From assembly GCF_001975705.1 (NCBI RefSeq), contig NZ_CP015093.1:2852001-2916000 (forward strand): a stretch of 64,000 nucleotides of DNA, in the 5' to 3' direction. Under the pieces are notes generated by a model. It saw nothing but the letters and a program-made list of their open reading frames with translations, searched no databases and was not told where the DNA came from. The DNA comes from Salipiger abyssi (lineage in GTDB: Bacteria > Pseudomonadota > Alphaproteobacteria > Rhodobacterales > Rhodobacteraceae). Below are positions 56,455 through 64,000 of this stretch, piece after piece (the stretch's first letter is position 1; every line of letters begins with the position of its first letter). A program made the position numbers and the translations under genes.

Positions 56455-57105
56455 ATGACCGACTTCGCCACGCGCCGCCGTATGATGGTGGATACGCAGG
56501 TCCGGCCCTCGGATGTCACCAAATTTCCGATCATCGAGGCCATGCTCAAGATCCCGCGCGAGGCTTTCGTGCCGGATGGCCGGCAGGAGGCCGCCTATGC
56601 CGGGCGCAATGTCCGCCTGGCCGATGACCGCGTGGTTCTGGAGCCGCGTACCCTGGCAAAAATGCTGGATTTTCTCAATATCGATACCGACGATCTGGTG
56701 CTCGATATCGGCACGGGCATGGGCTATTCCTCGGCTGTCATCGCACGGATCGCCGAGGCGGTCGTCGCGGTCGAAGAAGACGAGGCGATGGCCGAAGAGG
56801 CGCAGGCGCTGCTGAGCGAACATGCGGACAACGTGATTCTTCACACCGGCCCTCTGGCCGAGGGTGCCGCCGGGCACGGTCCCTATGACGCGATTGTGAT
56901 CGAGGGCGGCGTCGAGGAGTTGCCCGCCGGTCTGAGCGAGCAGCTCAAGGATGGTGGGCGGATCGCCTGCCTGTTCATGGAAGGTGCGCTCGGCACGGTC
57001 CGCATCGGCTGGAAGGTCGATGGGGCGATTACCTGGCGTTTTGCATTCAACGCGGCGGCGCCGGTGCTGCCGGGATTCAAAAAAGAGGTGGCCTTCGCGC
57101 TGTAG
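56455..57105 (+). CDS. pcm: Protein-L-isoaspartate O-methyltransferase family protein
   Basis: Pcm-type enzyme of 216 residues. It opens [20 protein letters not shown], and the SAM motif is [15 protein letters not shown], followed by [15 protein letters not shown]. PCMTs repair isoaspartyl residues, but this alphaproteobacterial group, next to tolC, has a shortened and altered N terminus, so true repair activity is not certain. The TolC-family gene follows 44 bases later. Confidence 0.88.
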   Translation: MTDFATRRRMMVDTQVRPSDVTKFPIIEAMLKIPREAFVPDGRQEAAYAGRNVRLADDRVVLEPRTLAKMLDFLNIDTDDLVLDIGTGMGYSSAVIARIAEAVVAVEEDEAMAEEAQALLSEHADNVILHTGPLAEGAAGHGPYDAIVIEGGVEELPAGLSEQLKDGGRIACLFMEGALGTVRIGWKVDGAITWRFAFNAAAPVLPGFKKEVAFAL

Positions 57106-57149
57106 ACCGCAGACCGCGAAAAGGCGATAATCGAGCAGAGGAGCCAGTC

Positions 57150-58595
57150 ATGGCGCGCAGAACAGTGTTCGGAATGGTGGCGGGGCTATGCTTTGCCGCA
57201 GCAAACACGGTGCCGGCCGCGGCAGAGACGCTCGCAAGCGCTCTCTCCAGCGCCTATGTCACCAGCGGTCTTCTCGACCAGAATCGCGCCGTGCTGCGCG
57301 CCGCTGACGAGGATGTCGCGCAGGCGGTTGCTTCGCTGCGCCCGGTGCTCAGCTGGTCCGGTACCGTTGCGCGGAGCTATGGGTCGTCACGGAGCTACGT
57401 CTCGTCGCCTGGGCAGCCGCTGCTCGGCGTGCCCCCGAGCGGCGATTGGCAATGGCAGGCCTCGACCACCACGACCGCGAGCATTGATCTCATCGCCTCG
57501 ATGACCGTCTATGCGGGCGGCTCGCGGGTCATGGGGTTCAACGCCGCGCGTGAAGCGGTCCTGGCAACCCGCGCGGCGCTCGTCGCGGTCGAGCAGGACG
57601 TGCTCTACGATGCCGTCTCGGCCTTCATGGACGTGCGTCGGGCCACCGAGACCGTGATGCTGCGTCGCAACAACGTTCGCGTGATCGGTGAGGAACTGCG
57701 GGCCGCGCGCGACCGGTTCGAGGTGGGCGAGGTGACCCGCACCGACGTGGCCGCCGCCGAGGCGCGCCTGGCAGAGGCGCGCAGCGCGCTGGCCGGTGCC
57801 GAAGGCGATCTCGCGATCAGCCGCGAAACCTATAAATCCGTCATCGGCCATTATCCCAACGGGCTCGTGCCGCCGAGCGGGCTGCCGCGCCTGCCGGCAA
57901 CGGTCGAAGGCGCAAAGGCGCAGGCGCTGCGCAACCACCCCAACCTGACGCAGCTGCGCCACTCGGTGGCGGCGAATGACATCTCCGTCAAGATCGCCGA
58001 AGCGCAGATGGAGCCCACGGTGACCGTGCGCGGCACCTGGGGTGTCGACGAGACCTTCGACTCGCGTTCCGCGTCCCGCGGGGGCACCGTGTCGATCGGT
58101 GTCGACGGTCCGATTTATCAGGGCGGGGCGCTTTCGTCCGCCGTGCGTCAGGCCATGGCCAACCGCGACGCCTCGCGCGCGCAGCTCTACACCGCCGGCA
58201 AGAATGTCGAGCGCACCGTGGGCAGCGCCTATGCCTCGCTGCGCATCGCGCAGGCCTCGCTGACATCGACCGGCGAACAGGTGCGCGCCGCGCAGGTTGC
58301 GTTCAACGGGATCCGCGAAGAGGCGACGCTTGGCGCGCGCACCACGCTCGACGTGCTCGATGCCGAGCAGGAGCTGCTCGATGCCCGCGCCGCACGGATC
58401 TCGGCCCAGGTCGATCAGACGGTTGCCGCCTATGCCGTGCTGGCTTCGGTGGGGCAGCTCACGGCCGAGGCGCTTGCGCTCGACGTGCCGCGCTATGATC
58501 CGTCGGAGTATTACAACCTGGTCAAGACCGCGCCGGTGCGCTCGCAGCAGGGCGAGGATCTCAACCGTGTCCTGCGTGCCCTCGGGAAAAACTAG
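57150..58595 (+). CDS. TolC-family outer-membrane efflux protein
   Basis: Outer-membrane channel of 481 residues with a signal peptide ending VPAAAE. Two OEP repeats are visible: the first contains SRVMGFNAAREAVLATRAAL and VEQDVLYDAVSAFMDVRRAT, the second contains GGALSSAVRQAMANRDASRA and ARTTLDVLDAEQELLDARAA. The long coiled-coil helices and YxAL-like motifs match type I secretion and efflux channels. It may serve the MacAB-like pump at 34.7-37.9 kb or type I exporters elsewhere. Confidence 0.94.
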   Translation: MARRTVFGMVAGLCFAAANTVPAAAETLASALSSAYVTSGLLDQNRAVLRAADEDVAQAVASLRPVLSWSGTVARSYGSSRSYVSSPGQPLLGVPPSGDWQWQASTTTTASIDLIASMTVYAGGSRVMGFNAAREAVLATRAALVAVEQDVLYDAVSAFMDVRRATETVMLRRNNVRVIGEELRAARDRFEVGEVTRTDVAAAEARLAEARSALAGAEGDLAISRETYKSVIGHYPNGLVPPSGLPRLPATVEGAKAQALRNHPNLTQLRHSVAANDISVKIAEAQMEPTVTVRGTWGVDETFDSRSASRGGTVSIGVDGPIYQGGALSSAVRQAMANRDASRAQLYTAGKNVERTVGSAYASLRIAQASLTSTGEQVRAAQVAFNGIREEATLGARTTLDVLDAEQELLDARAARISAQVDQTVAAYAVLASVGQLTAEALALDVPRYDPSEYYNLVKTAPVRSQQGEDLNRVLRALGKN

Positions 58596-58665
58596 GGGTT
58601 TCCACATCTGTTGTCTGGAATCGCGCCGCGCGCTACAGTTTGCGCGAGGCAAGAGTGGAAAATAA

Positions 58666-59619
58666 ATGTCAGATCCCGTGACGAATGTGGAAATCGAGGA
58701 TGTTCTGTCCTCCATCCGGCGGCTGGTATCCGAGGATACGCGCCCCAAGGCGCCGCCGCAGCCGCCCGAAAAGCCGGAGCGGCTTGTCCTGACGCCGTCG
58801 CAGCGGGTGCCGGAGGCGGAAGCGCCGGCCCCCGAAACATCCGAGAAAACCGCAGCCCTTCTGACCGAGCCGACGCTGGTGCCGGATGCCGAGGATGCCG
58901 ATTGCGCGGAGAGTCCGGCCGAGGACCGTGTGTCTTCCGAAGCGCAGGCCGCGCCCGACGCGGCTGAGCCCGACACCGGAGTGTTGCCGCTCGGCCGTCT
59001 GGTCGAGCAGGAGGTGGCGTGCGTGCTCGATGAGGACGAGGCAGAGCTCGCCGAGCCCTCGGCCACTGTCACCCCGGAAACCGGCGATGTGACGGCGCCT
59101 ACCCTCGCCGAGGATGCGGATGACGCCGCGAGCGACGAGGGCGAAACGGACGACCCCAAGGCGTTGGCTGACAGCGACGATCCGGAGAGCGGGCTGGCCC
59201 GCAAGATCGCCGAGCTCGAAGAGATGATTTCGCGCAGCCCCGGGGTTTTCGAGGCGGACGCGCCGGAAGAGGGCGGGAACGCCGCCTTCGTGCATCACCC
59301 GCGTGAGCCGCTTGCCTGGGAAGATCATTTTGCCGATGCGTTCGATCCGGCCGAGCCGGAGGTGCCAGAGGCGACCATTCTGCGCGGTCCCGCCTGGAAG
59401 GGTGAGCCGGAGCGTGAGCGGCCGGAGCTTGCCGCTGTGCCGGAAGCCGGGGCCCAGGATGTGCCGGCAACGATCGATGAGGACACGCTTCGCGAGATGG
59501 TTGCGGCAATCGTTCGACAGGAATTGCAGGGGGCTCTGGGCGAGCGCATCACCCGCAATGTGCGCAAGCTCGTGCGCCGGGAGATCCACCGCATGCTGGC
59601 GAGCCAGGATTTCAACTGA
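58666..59619 (+). CDS. DUF2497 protein, PopZ-like
   Basis: Protein of 317 residues with the three-part plan of alphaproteobacterial PopZ. It has a short conserved N-terminal helix (VEIEDVLSSIRRLVSED) and a long Pro/Glu/Asp-rich acidic middle (about residues 20-260). The conserved C-terminal helices are LREMVAAIVRQELQGALGER followed by ITRNVRKLVRREIHRML. In Caulobacter PopZ forms a polar condensate that anchors the chromosome origin. Here the acidic linker is long. Polar organising activity is inferred. Confidence 0.87.
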   Translation: MSDPVTNVEIEDVLSSIRRLVSEDTRPKAPPQPPEKPERLVLTPSQRVPEAEAPAPETSEKTAALLTEPTLVPDAEDADCAESPAEDRVSSEAQAAPDAAEPDTGVLPLGRLVEQEVACVLDEDEAELAEPSATVTPETGDVTAPTLAEDADDAASDEGETDDPKALADSDDPESGLARKIAELEEMISRSPGVFEADAPEEGGNAAFVHHPREPLAWEDHFADAFDPAEPEVPEATILRGPAWKGEPERERPELAAVPEAGAQDVPATIDEDTLREMVAAIVRQELQGALGERITRNVRKLVRREIHRMLASQDFN

Positions 59620-59674
59620 CGCGTTGCCTGTCGGGGAGGCCCTGGCGCTTCGGCACCGTCTGAAACGACCGAAA

Positions 59675-59710
59675 ACGAAAGGCGCGCTCGTTGCGGAGCG
59701 CGCCTTTCGT
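59675..59710. terminator. Bidirectional terminator hairpin
   Basis: A perfect 15-bp stem (arm ACGAAAGGCGCGCTC) with a 6-base loop lies between the convergent DUF2497 and DUF6280-like genes. Confidence 0.8.
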
Positions 59711-59736
59711 ACATTCGGGCAGATGTATTTGTCAGA

Positions 59737-60063
59737 TCAGGCTGCTTCGCGCTCGGCTGCGGCCGCGGCATTGCGGCGCTCGCTTTCCTCACGCGACAGC
59801 GCGACGGAGGTGCGCACACCCTTGCCAACGAATTCCATCAGGCCGGCGACAACCCGCTCGTTGGGGTCGATGCCGGCACAGCTGAGAACCTCGCGCCCAT
59901 CGCGCGAGCGGGCCCAGCGGGCAATCTGTTCGGGACCATTGCCATACTTCTTGTCATCGGCGATGGCGTCGTCGAGCGCAGCCAGAACCACAGCGGCAAA
60001 AAGCTTGCGCGCGCGGTTGCCTTGTTCGGCATTAAAGGCTGTGCTGTCCACGAAATCCTTCAT
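59737..60063 (-). CDS. Small conserved Roseobacter protein (DUF6280-like)
   Basis: Protein of 108 residues with no signal or membrane segment. The segments [20 protein letters not shown] and [20 protein letters not shown] look like a conserved helical domain that I recall as DUF6280, so the family name is from memory. A cysteine sits in [15 protein letters not shown]. Function unknown. It is divergent from efp with a 216-base gap that holds both promoters. Confidence 0.78.
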   Translation of the reverse strand: MKDFVDSTAFNAEQGNRARKLFAAVVLAALDDAIADDKKYGNGPEQIARWARSRDGREVLSCAGIDPNERVVAGLMEFVGKGVRTSVALSREESERRNAAAAAEREAA

Positions 60064-60279
60064 AGTTCGACCTTTGATTATTGCTCTTGTCTTTTCCGGC
60101 GTGAGTGGCGTTATGAACCATTCCGTTCGATTCGGATACACCACAAACGCATGACACCTATGCGTATGTTGCATGGGTTTGTTCGAGCGCACACGAGATA
60201 TCGTTGTCTTGCACGGGCACGACTGGCCAGATATAGGAGCGGCCAGACAATCATCAACCTTTTGCCAAAGATTAGTCCC

Positions 60280-60843
60280 ATGCCCAAGATCAACGGTAAC
60301 GAGATCCGCCCCGGCAACGTGCTGGAACACAATGACGGCCTCTGGGCCGCCGTGAAGGTGGACCATGTGAAGCCCGGCAAGGGCGGGGCGTTCGCGCAGG
60401 TCGAGCTGCGCAACCTGCGCAACGGCTCCAAGCTGAACGAGCGCTTCCGCTCCGCTGACAAGGTCGAGCGCGTGCGGCTCGAGCAGAAGGACATGCAGTT
60501 CCTCTTCGAGAGCGACGGCATGCTGACCTTCATGGATACCGAAACCTACGACCAGGTCGAGCTGCCGGCGGAGATTCTCGGCGAGCGCCGTCCCTTCCTT
60601 CAGGACGGCATGACCATCGTGGTGGAGTTCTACGACGCCGAGGCGCTGAACGCGACGCTGCCGCAGAAGGTGACCTGTAAGGTCGTGGAGACCGAGCCGG
60701 TGGTCAAAGGTCAGACGGCGGCCAACAGCTTCAAGCCCGCGACGCTGGACAATGGCGTCAAGGTCATGGTGCCGCCCTTTGTCGGGCAGGACGAGGATAT
60801 CGTCGTGAACACCGAAACCATGGAATATTCGGAACGCGCATAA
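60280..60843 (+). CDS. efp: Elongation factor P
   Basis: Translation factor of 187 residues that relieves ribosome stalling at polyproline. It has three beta-barrel domains. The tip loop is VKPGKGGAF with Lys34 at the modified position, so the EpmA-type lysylation pathway is expected rather than rhamnosylation of arginine. The C-terminal signature is [16 protein letters not shown] 60280 lacks a strong ribosome site. Confidence 0.97.
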   Translation: MPKINGNEIRPGNVLEHNDGLWAAVKVDHVKPGKGGAFAQVELRNLRNGSKLNERFRSADKVERVRLEQKDMQFLFESDGMLTFMDTETYDQVELPAEILGERRPFLQDGMTIVVEFYDAEALNATLPQKVTCKVVETEPVVKGQTAANSFKPATLDNGVKVMVPPFVGQDEDIVVNTETMEYSERA

Positions 60844-60939
60844 CCCGCGCGCCGATGTTCTTCCGTCCCCGTGCGATCCGGGGGCGCATATCGAGACAAT
60901 GACCAGGGCCTCCGGCGCAAAGCCAAGGAGGCCCTTTTC

Positions 60940-61407
60940 ATGATCGACCATTTCACCGAGACCGACCTGTCGGATGTGGCGGTGCTGCTGCGCGGGCTGA
61001 ACGCGCTGCACGCGGCACGTCTGCCGCAGCGGTTCCACGAGGCCGCCGACGCGGCGGCGCTCGGCAGTTTTCTGCAGGAGCGCATGGGGCAGGGGGCGCG
61101 GGCGCTGGTCTACCGCGCCGGGGGCGTGGCGCGCGGCTACCTGCTCTGGCATCCGCGCGATGTGCCGGCGAGCGCGGTGGACCATGCGCGGCGCGTGGCG
61201 GTGCTGGAGCATATCGCGGTGGCGCCCTCCTGGCGGCGGCGTGGCATCGCGCGGCGACTGGTGGCGCGGTTCGAGGCGGAGGCGGCGGGCGCGGGCTGTG
61301 AGGCCTGGCTGACGGCGGTGCACGATTTCAACGCCGCCTCCGCCGCGCTGATGCGGCAGGCGGGAGCGGCGCGGGCCATCGACATTCTGGAAAAGCCGCT
61401 GGCATAG
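60940..61407 (+). CDS. GNAT family N-acetyltransferase
   Basis: Acetyltransferase of 155 residues. The acetyl-CoA motif is VLEHIAVAPSWRRRGIARRL, followed by AVHDFNAASAALMRQAG. I start at ATG 60940 (IDHFTETDLSDVAVLLRGL), behind AAGGAGG. Substrate unknown. It is convergent with fructosamine kinase across tandem TTCGAA palindromes. Confidence 0.88.
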   Translation: MIDHFTETDLSDVAVLLRGLNALHAARLPQRFHEAADAAALGSFLQERMGQGARALVYRAGGVARGYLLWHPRDVPASAVDHARRVAVLEHIAVAPSWRRRGIARRLVARFEAEAAGAGCEAWLTAVHDFNAASAALMRQAGAARAIDILEKPLA

Positions 61408-61410
61408 GCG

Positions 61411-61454
61411 CAAGATCCTTCGAAGGATCTTGCAAATCTCTTCGAAGAGATTTG
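61411..61454. terminator. Tandem palindromes, TTCGAA core (bidirectional terminator candidate)
   Basis: Two abutting perfect 22-bp palindromes: 61411-61432 (arm CAAGATCCTTC) and 61433-61454 (arm CAAATCTCTTC). They fill the gap between the convergent GNAT and fructosamine kinase genes and share layout and core with 19125-19168. Confidence 0.7.
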
Positions 61455-61459
61455 GGCGC

Positions 61460-62257
61460 TCAGACCCCGGTGGCGCTCAGCAGCCGCGCCACCATGCCCT
61501 GATAGCTCGCCCCGAAGAGCCGGAAATGCACCAGCGCCGGAAACAGCTGATAGATCGGCCGCCGCTCGGCCCGGCCCGGCTCCTGCGGCCCGTAGCCTTG
61601 CCAGAACGCGTCCGTTGGGTTGCCGAAAAGCTCCAGCATGGCCAGATCCACCTCCGCATGGCCGTGATAGCAGGCCGGGTCGATCATCCAGGCGTTGCCG
61701 TCGCCGAAGAGCGCGTTGCCGGTCCAGAGATCGCCATGCAGCAGCGCCGGTGTCGGTCTTGCGGGCAGACGTTCGGGCAGTGCCCGGGCCAGCGCCTCGA
61801 GCCGCCGCGCCTGCGCCATGGGCAGCACCGGCAGGAAGGGCAGCAGCCGCCGCCGCGCCCAGAAATCCGGCCAGTCCCCGGCATGGCCGTTGGGGATCGG
61901 CTGCGGCCCGAAGGCGTAGTCCTCCGGCCAGCCATATTGCGCGCCCCGGCAATTGTGCAGCCGCCGCAGCCCTTGCCCCAGCGCCTGCCAGCCGACGGCG
62001 GAGGCCGGCGCCTCGTCCAGCCATTGCAGGCAGAGCAGCGATCCGGCCTGATGCAGCACCTCGGGCACCGGTGCCTCTGCGGTGGCCATGGCGGCGAGCA
62101 TGCGCGCCTCGCTGTCGACCCGCTCGCCGCGCTTCACCGCCATCACCCGGCCGTCTTCGAGCGTGACCTTCAGCACCTCGGAGAGATCGCCGCCATGCAA
62201 TGGGCGCGCCGAGGCGATCCCGGCGCCGAAAACCTGTGCGAGCCCGTCCAGGCTCAT
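61460..62257 (-). CDS. Fructosamine/ketosamine-3-kinase family protein
   Basis: Small kinase of 265 residues in the protein-kinase-like fold. The catalytic loop is LLHGDLWTGNALF and the metal motif is WMIDPACYHGHAEVDLAML. FN3K-type enzymes phosphorylate sugars attached to proteins so that they fall off. Its start overlaps the ygfZ stop (ATGA), so the two are co-translated. Confidence 0.92.
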   Translation of the reverse strand: MSLDGLAQVFGAGIASARPLHGGDLSEVLKVTLEDGRVMAVKRGERVDSEARMLAAMATAEAPVPEVLHQAGSLLCLQWLDEAPASAVGWQALGQGLRRLHNCRGAQYGWPEDYAFGPQPIPNGHAGDWPDFWARRRLLPFLPVLPMAQARRLEALARALPERLPARPTPALLHGDLWTGNALFGDGNAWMIDPACYHGHAEVDLAMLELFGNPTDAFWQGYGPQEPGRAERRPIYQLFPALVHFRLFGASYQGMVARLLSATGV

Positions 62258-62988
62258 GGCGCGTAGCGCACCACGGCGCCATCCGCCCGCATCTCGTCGC
62301 TGGCCCGGTCAAAACGCAGATGCGCAATGCCCTTGCCGCCGGCCTGGGTGTAGAGCGTGCCCGCGAGTTTCTCGCCCGCCATGATCTGGGTGCCCGGCGC
62401 GGCGCTGCCCTCGACCCCGACCGTGACCAGACCCTTGCGCAGGGAGGTCTTGTGCTTCATCCGCGCGGTCACTTCCTGCCCGACGAAACAGCCCTTGTGG
62501 AAATCCACCCCGTGCAGCCGTTCGAACCCGGCCTCCAGAATGAAGGTGTCGGGGGTCAGCTCGATGCCGCTTTCGGGCACGCAGGCGGCGACGCGCAGCG
62601 CCTCCCAGTCGGCGGCATTGCCGGGCTGGCCGTCATAGCCGCGCCAGCCGAGCGACGGGTCGCGCGGATCGGCAAAGGCGCCCTCGGGCGGGGTGCCGGT
62701 GCCCCGGGTGACCTCGATATCGGTTTCGGCAATCTCGACCTTGCTGCGCAGCTTGTAGAGCGTCAACGCGCGCATCAGGTCATCGGCCTGATCCGCCGCC
62801 ACGTCGATCAGGATATCCCCGCCCGCCGGCACCAGCAGGAAATCCGAGCGGTACTTGCCCTGCGGCGTCAGCAGCGCCGTATAGACCAGCCCGTCCTTCA
62901 GCAGCGTGACGTCATTGGTCACCAGCCCTTGCAGGAAATGTTCGGAGTCCGGGCCGCTCAGCCGCAGCACCTTGCGTTCGCCATTCAT
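62254..62988 (-). CDS. ygfZ: YgfZ, folate-dependent Fe-S cluster factor
   Basis: GcvT-like protein of 244 residues that helps maintain some Fe-S enzymes using tetrahydrofolate. The diagnostic motif is KGCFVGQEVTARMKHKTSLR, matching the K-G-C-Y/F-x-G-Q-E signature with its key cysteine. The N terminus KVLRLSGPDSEHFLQGLVTN is typical. It leads a two-gene unit with fructosamine kinase. Confidence 0.95.
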   Translation of the reverse strand: MNGERKVLRLSGPDSEHFLQGLVTNDVTLLKDGLVYTALLTPQGKYRSDFLLVPAGGDILIDVAADQADDLMRALTLYKLRSKVEIAETDIEVTRGTGTPPEGAFADPRDPSLGWRGYDGQPGNAADWEALRVAACVPESGIELTPDTFILEAGFERLHGVDFHKGCFVGQEVTARMKHKTSLRKGLVTVGVEGSAAPGTQIMAGEKLAGTLYTQAGGKGIAHLRFDRASDEMRADGAVVRYAP

Positions 62989-63051
62989 CGCGTTCTCCCG
63001 TCTGTCTCCCGCTATGTAACGGTATGGGCGCGGGGTTGCGAGGGGCCGGGA

Positions 63052-64000
63052 TCAGCTTTCGGTGAACTGCATGGCATGAAGCCGCGCATAGGCGCCGTTG
63101 CGGGCAAGCAGGTCGTCATGCGTGCCCTCTTCGACGACGCGGCCCTGATCCATCACCACGATCTTGTCTGCATGGCGCACGGTCGAGAGCCGGTGCGCGA
63201 TGACCAGCGTGGTGCGGCCCTCGGCGAGGCGCTCCAGCGCCTGCTGCACCACCGCCTCGGATTGCGCGTCGAGCGCCGAGGTCGCCTCGTCGAGCAGCAG
63301 AATCGGGGTGTCGCGCAGCAGCGCGCGGGCGATGGCGACGCGCTGGCGCTGCCCGCCCGAAAGCGCCGAGCCGCGCGGCCCCACCGGCGCGTCGAGCCCG
63401 CCTTCGAGCCGGGGCAGGAAATCCGCCACATGCGCGGCTTTCAGCACCTTGTCCAACTGCTCTTCCGAGACATCTTTCCGCCCCAGCAGGATGTTCTCGC
63501 GCAGCGATTCGTCGAAAAGCAGCGCCTCCTGACTGACCACCGAGAACAGCCCGCGCAGATCGCCGAGTCGCATCATCGCCACCGGCACGCCGCCGATCTC
63601 GACGCGGCCGCTTTCGGGCTCGGCGAGCCGGGTCAGCACGTTGAAGACGGTGGATTTGCCCGCACCCGAAGCGCCCACCAGCGCAGTGGTCTTGCCGGGC
63701 TCGGCGACCAGGCTGGCGCCGCGCAGCACCGGCGCCTCGCCATAGGCCAGATGCACGTCGTCCAGCAGCACGCCGGGCACGCCCTGCGGCGCCGGCTGCG
63801 GCGTCTCGGGGTCGCGCAGCGCCGGCACCATGTCGAGCAGCTCCTTCAACCGCTCGATGGAGGCGGCGGCGATCTGCCAGTTGCCGCTCACGGCGCCCAG
63901 CCGGCGCAGCGGTTCGAAAGCCAGCGCGATGGCGGTGAAGAAGGCCATGAAATCGCCGACGGTCTTGGATCCGGCGAGGATCTCGCCGCCGCCATAGAAG
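63052..64000 (-). CDS. MsbA-like ABC exporter (partial, C-terminal part)
   Basis: C-terminal 315 residues of a fused permease-ATPase exporter; the start is beyond the right edge. The visible end of the membrane domain reads GDFMAFFTAIALAFEPLRRL. The ATPase has Walker A GASGAGKSTVFN, the Q-loop VVSQEALLFDES, the signature LSGGQRQRVAIARA, Walker B ILLLDEATSALD and the switch IAHRLSTVRHAD. This is the lipid-A/lipid flippase type (MsbA), but many exporters share it. The substrate cannot be fixed from this part. Confidence 0.92.
   Translation of the reverse strand, partial: FYGGGEILAGSKTVGDFMAFFTAIALAFEPLRRLGAVSGNWQIAAASIERLKELLDMVPALRDPETPQPAPQGVPGVLLDDVHLAYGEAPVLRGASLVAEPGKTTALVGASGAGKSTVFNVLTRLAEPESGRVEIGGVPVAMMRLGDLRGLFSVVSQEALLFDESLRENILLGRKDVSEEQLDKVLKAAHVADFLPRLEGGLDAPVGPRGSALSGGQRQRVAIARALLRDTPILLLDEATSALDAQSEAVVQQALERLAEGRTTLVIAHRLSTVRHADKIVVMDQGRVVEEGTHDDLLARNGAYARLHAMQFTES

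Noticed and set aside
57387..59204. Minus-strand open frame of 605 residues opposite tolC and the PopZ-like gene
   Set aside because: It spans two real plus-strand genes and their intergenic gap, is Ser/Arg-rich at its start, and has no conserved motif.

Overview
The window reads as chromosome of a marine alphaproteobacterium of the Rhodobacteraceae (Roseobacter group). It is GC-rich and tightly packed. It carries a red-type (form IC/ID) Calvin-cycle operon with cbbX, a DUF2497/PopZ-like gene, a DUF883/YqjE pair and a pcm-tolC-DUF2497 run, all familiar from that family. This placement rests on recalled family features, not a database search.

Left core region (1-19 kb): tamB (cut by the left edge) and tamA for outer-membrane assembly; an NAD-dependent epimerase; dnaX; an ankyrin protein; a YpfJ-type zinc peptidase; a small tyrosine phosphatase; the 4.5S SRP RNA gene (ffs, minus strand); a Tat-exported CpdB; nudC; an SRPBCC protein; a ynjBCD-type ABC importer; and a SAM methyltransferase.

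Calvin cycle region (19.2-33.2 kb): thirteen minus-strand genes with short gaps or overlaps, in the order fbp-prk-tkt-gap-pgk-fba-cbbL-cbbS-cbbX-rpe-thioredoxin-like-gph-cbbY. They are read away from a divergent LysR gene, cbbR. Together they give CO2 fixation, regeneration of ribulose-bisphosphate, RuBisCO reactivation and 2-phosphoglycolate disposal. A thioredoxin-like protein with a CNHC motif sits inside the operon. Perfect or near-perfect hairpins flank cbbS. After cbbR come a DadA-like oxidase and a macA/ABC-ATPase/macB-type efflux set.

Genomic island (about 38.62-55.46 kb): a 16.8-kb, visibly less GC-rich segment inserted at the 3' end of tRNA-Cys(GCA). A direct repeat of the tRNA 3' end lies at both ends, and an excisionase-like gene plus tyrosine recombinase sit next to the tRNA. 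A decayed second integrase lies just outside the left repeat, pointing to repeated use of this site. The cargo looks like phage defence: a 1332-residue P-loop (STAND-like) NTPase with a C-terminal PD-(D/E)XK nuclease; a type I-like restriction-modification operon with a fused M-S subunit; an overlapping HEPN-like gene; and an XRE regulator. An IS66 element (exact 8-bp target duplication) has broken a gene divergent from the NTPase. An IS3 element has cut both that gene and the HEPN-like gene.

Right core region (55.4-64 kb): tRNA-Cys, DUF883 and YqjE-like membrane proteins, pcm, a TolC-family porin, a PopZ-like DUF2497 protein, a small DUF6280-like protein, efp, a GNAT enzyme, fructosamine kinase, ygfZ, and an MsbA-like ABC exporter cut by the right edge. 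Tandem perfect palindromes with TTCGAA or TTCGTACGAA cores recur in four convergent intergenic gaps and look like a family of bidirectional terminators.
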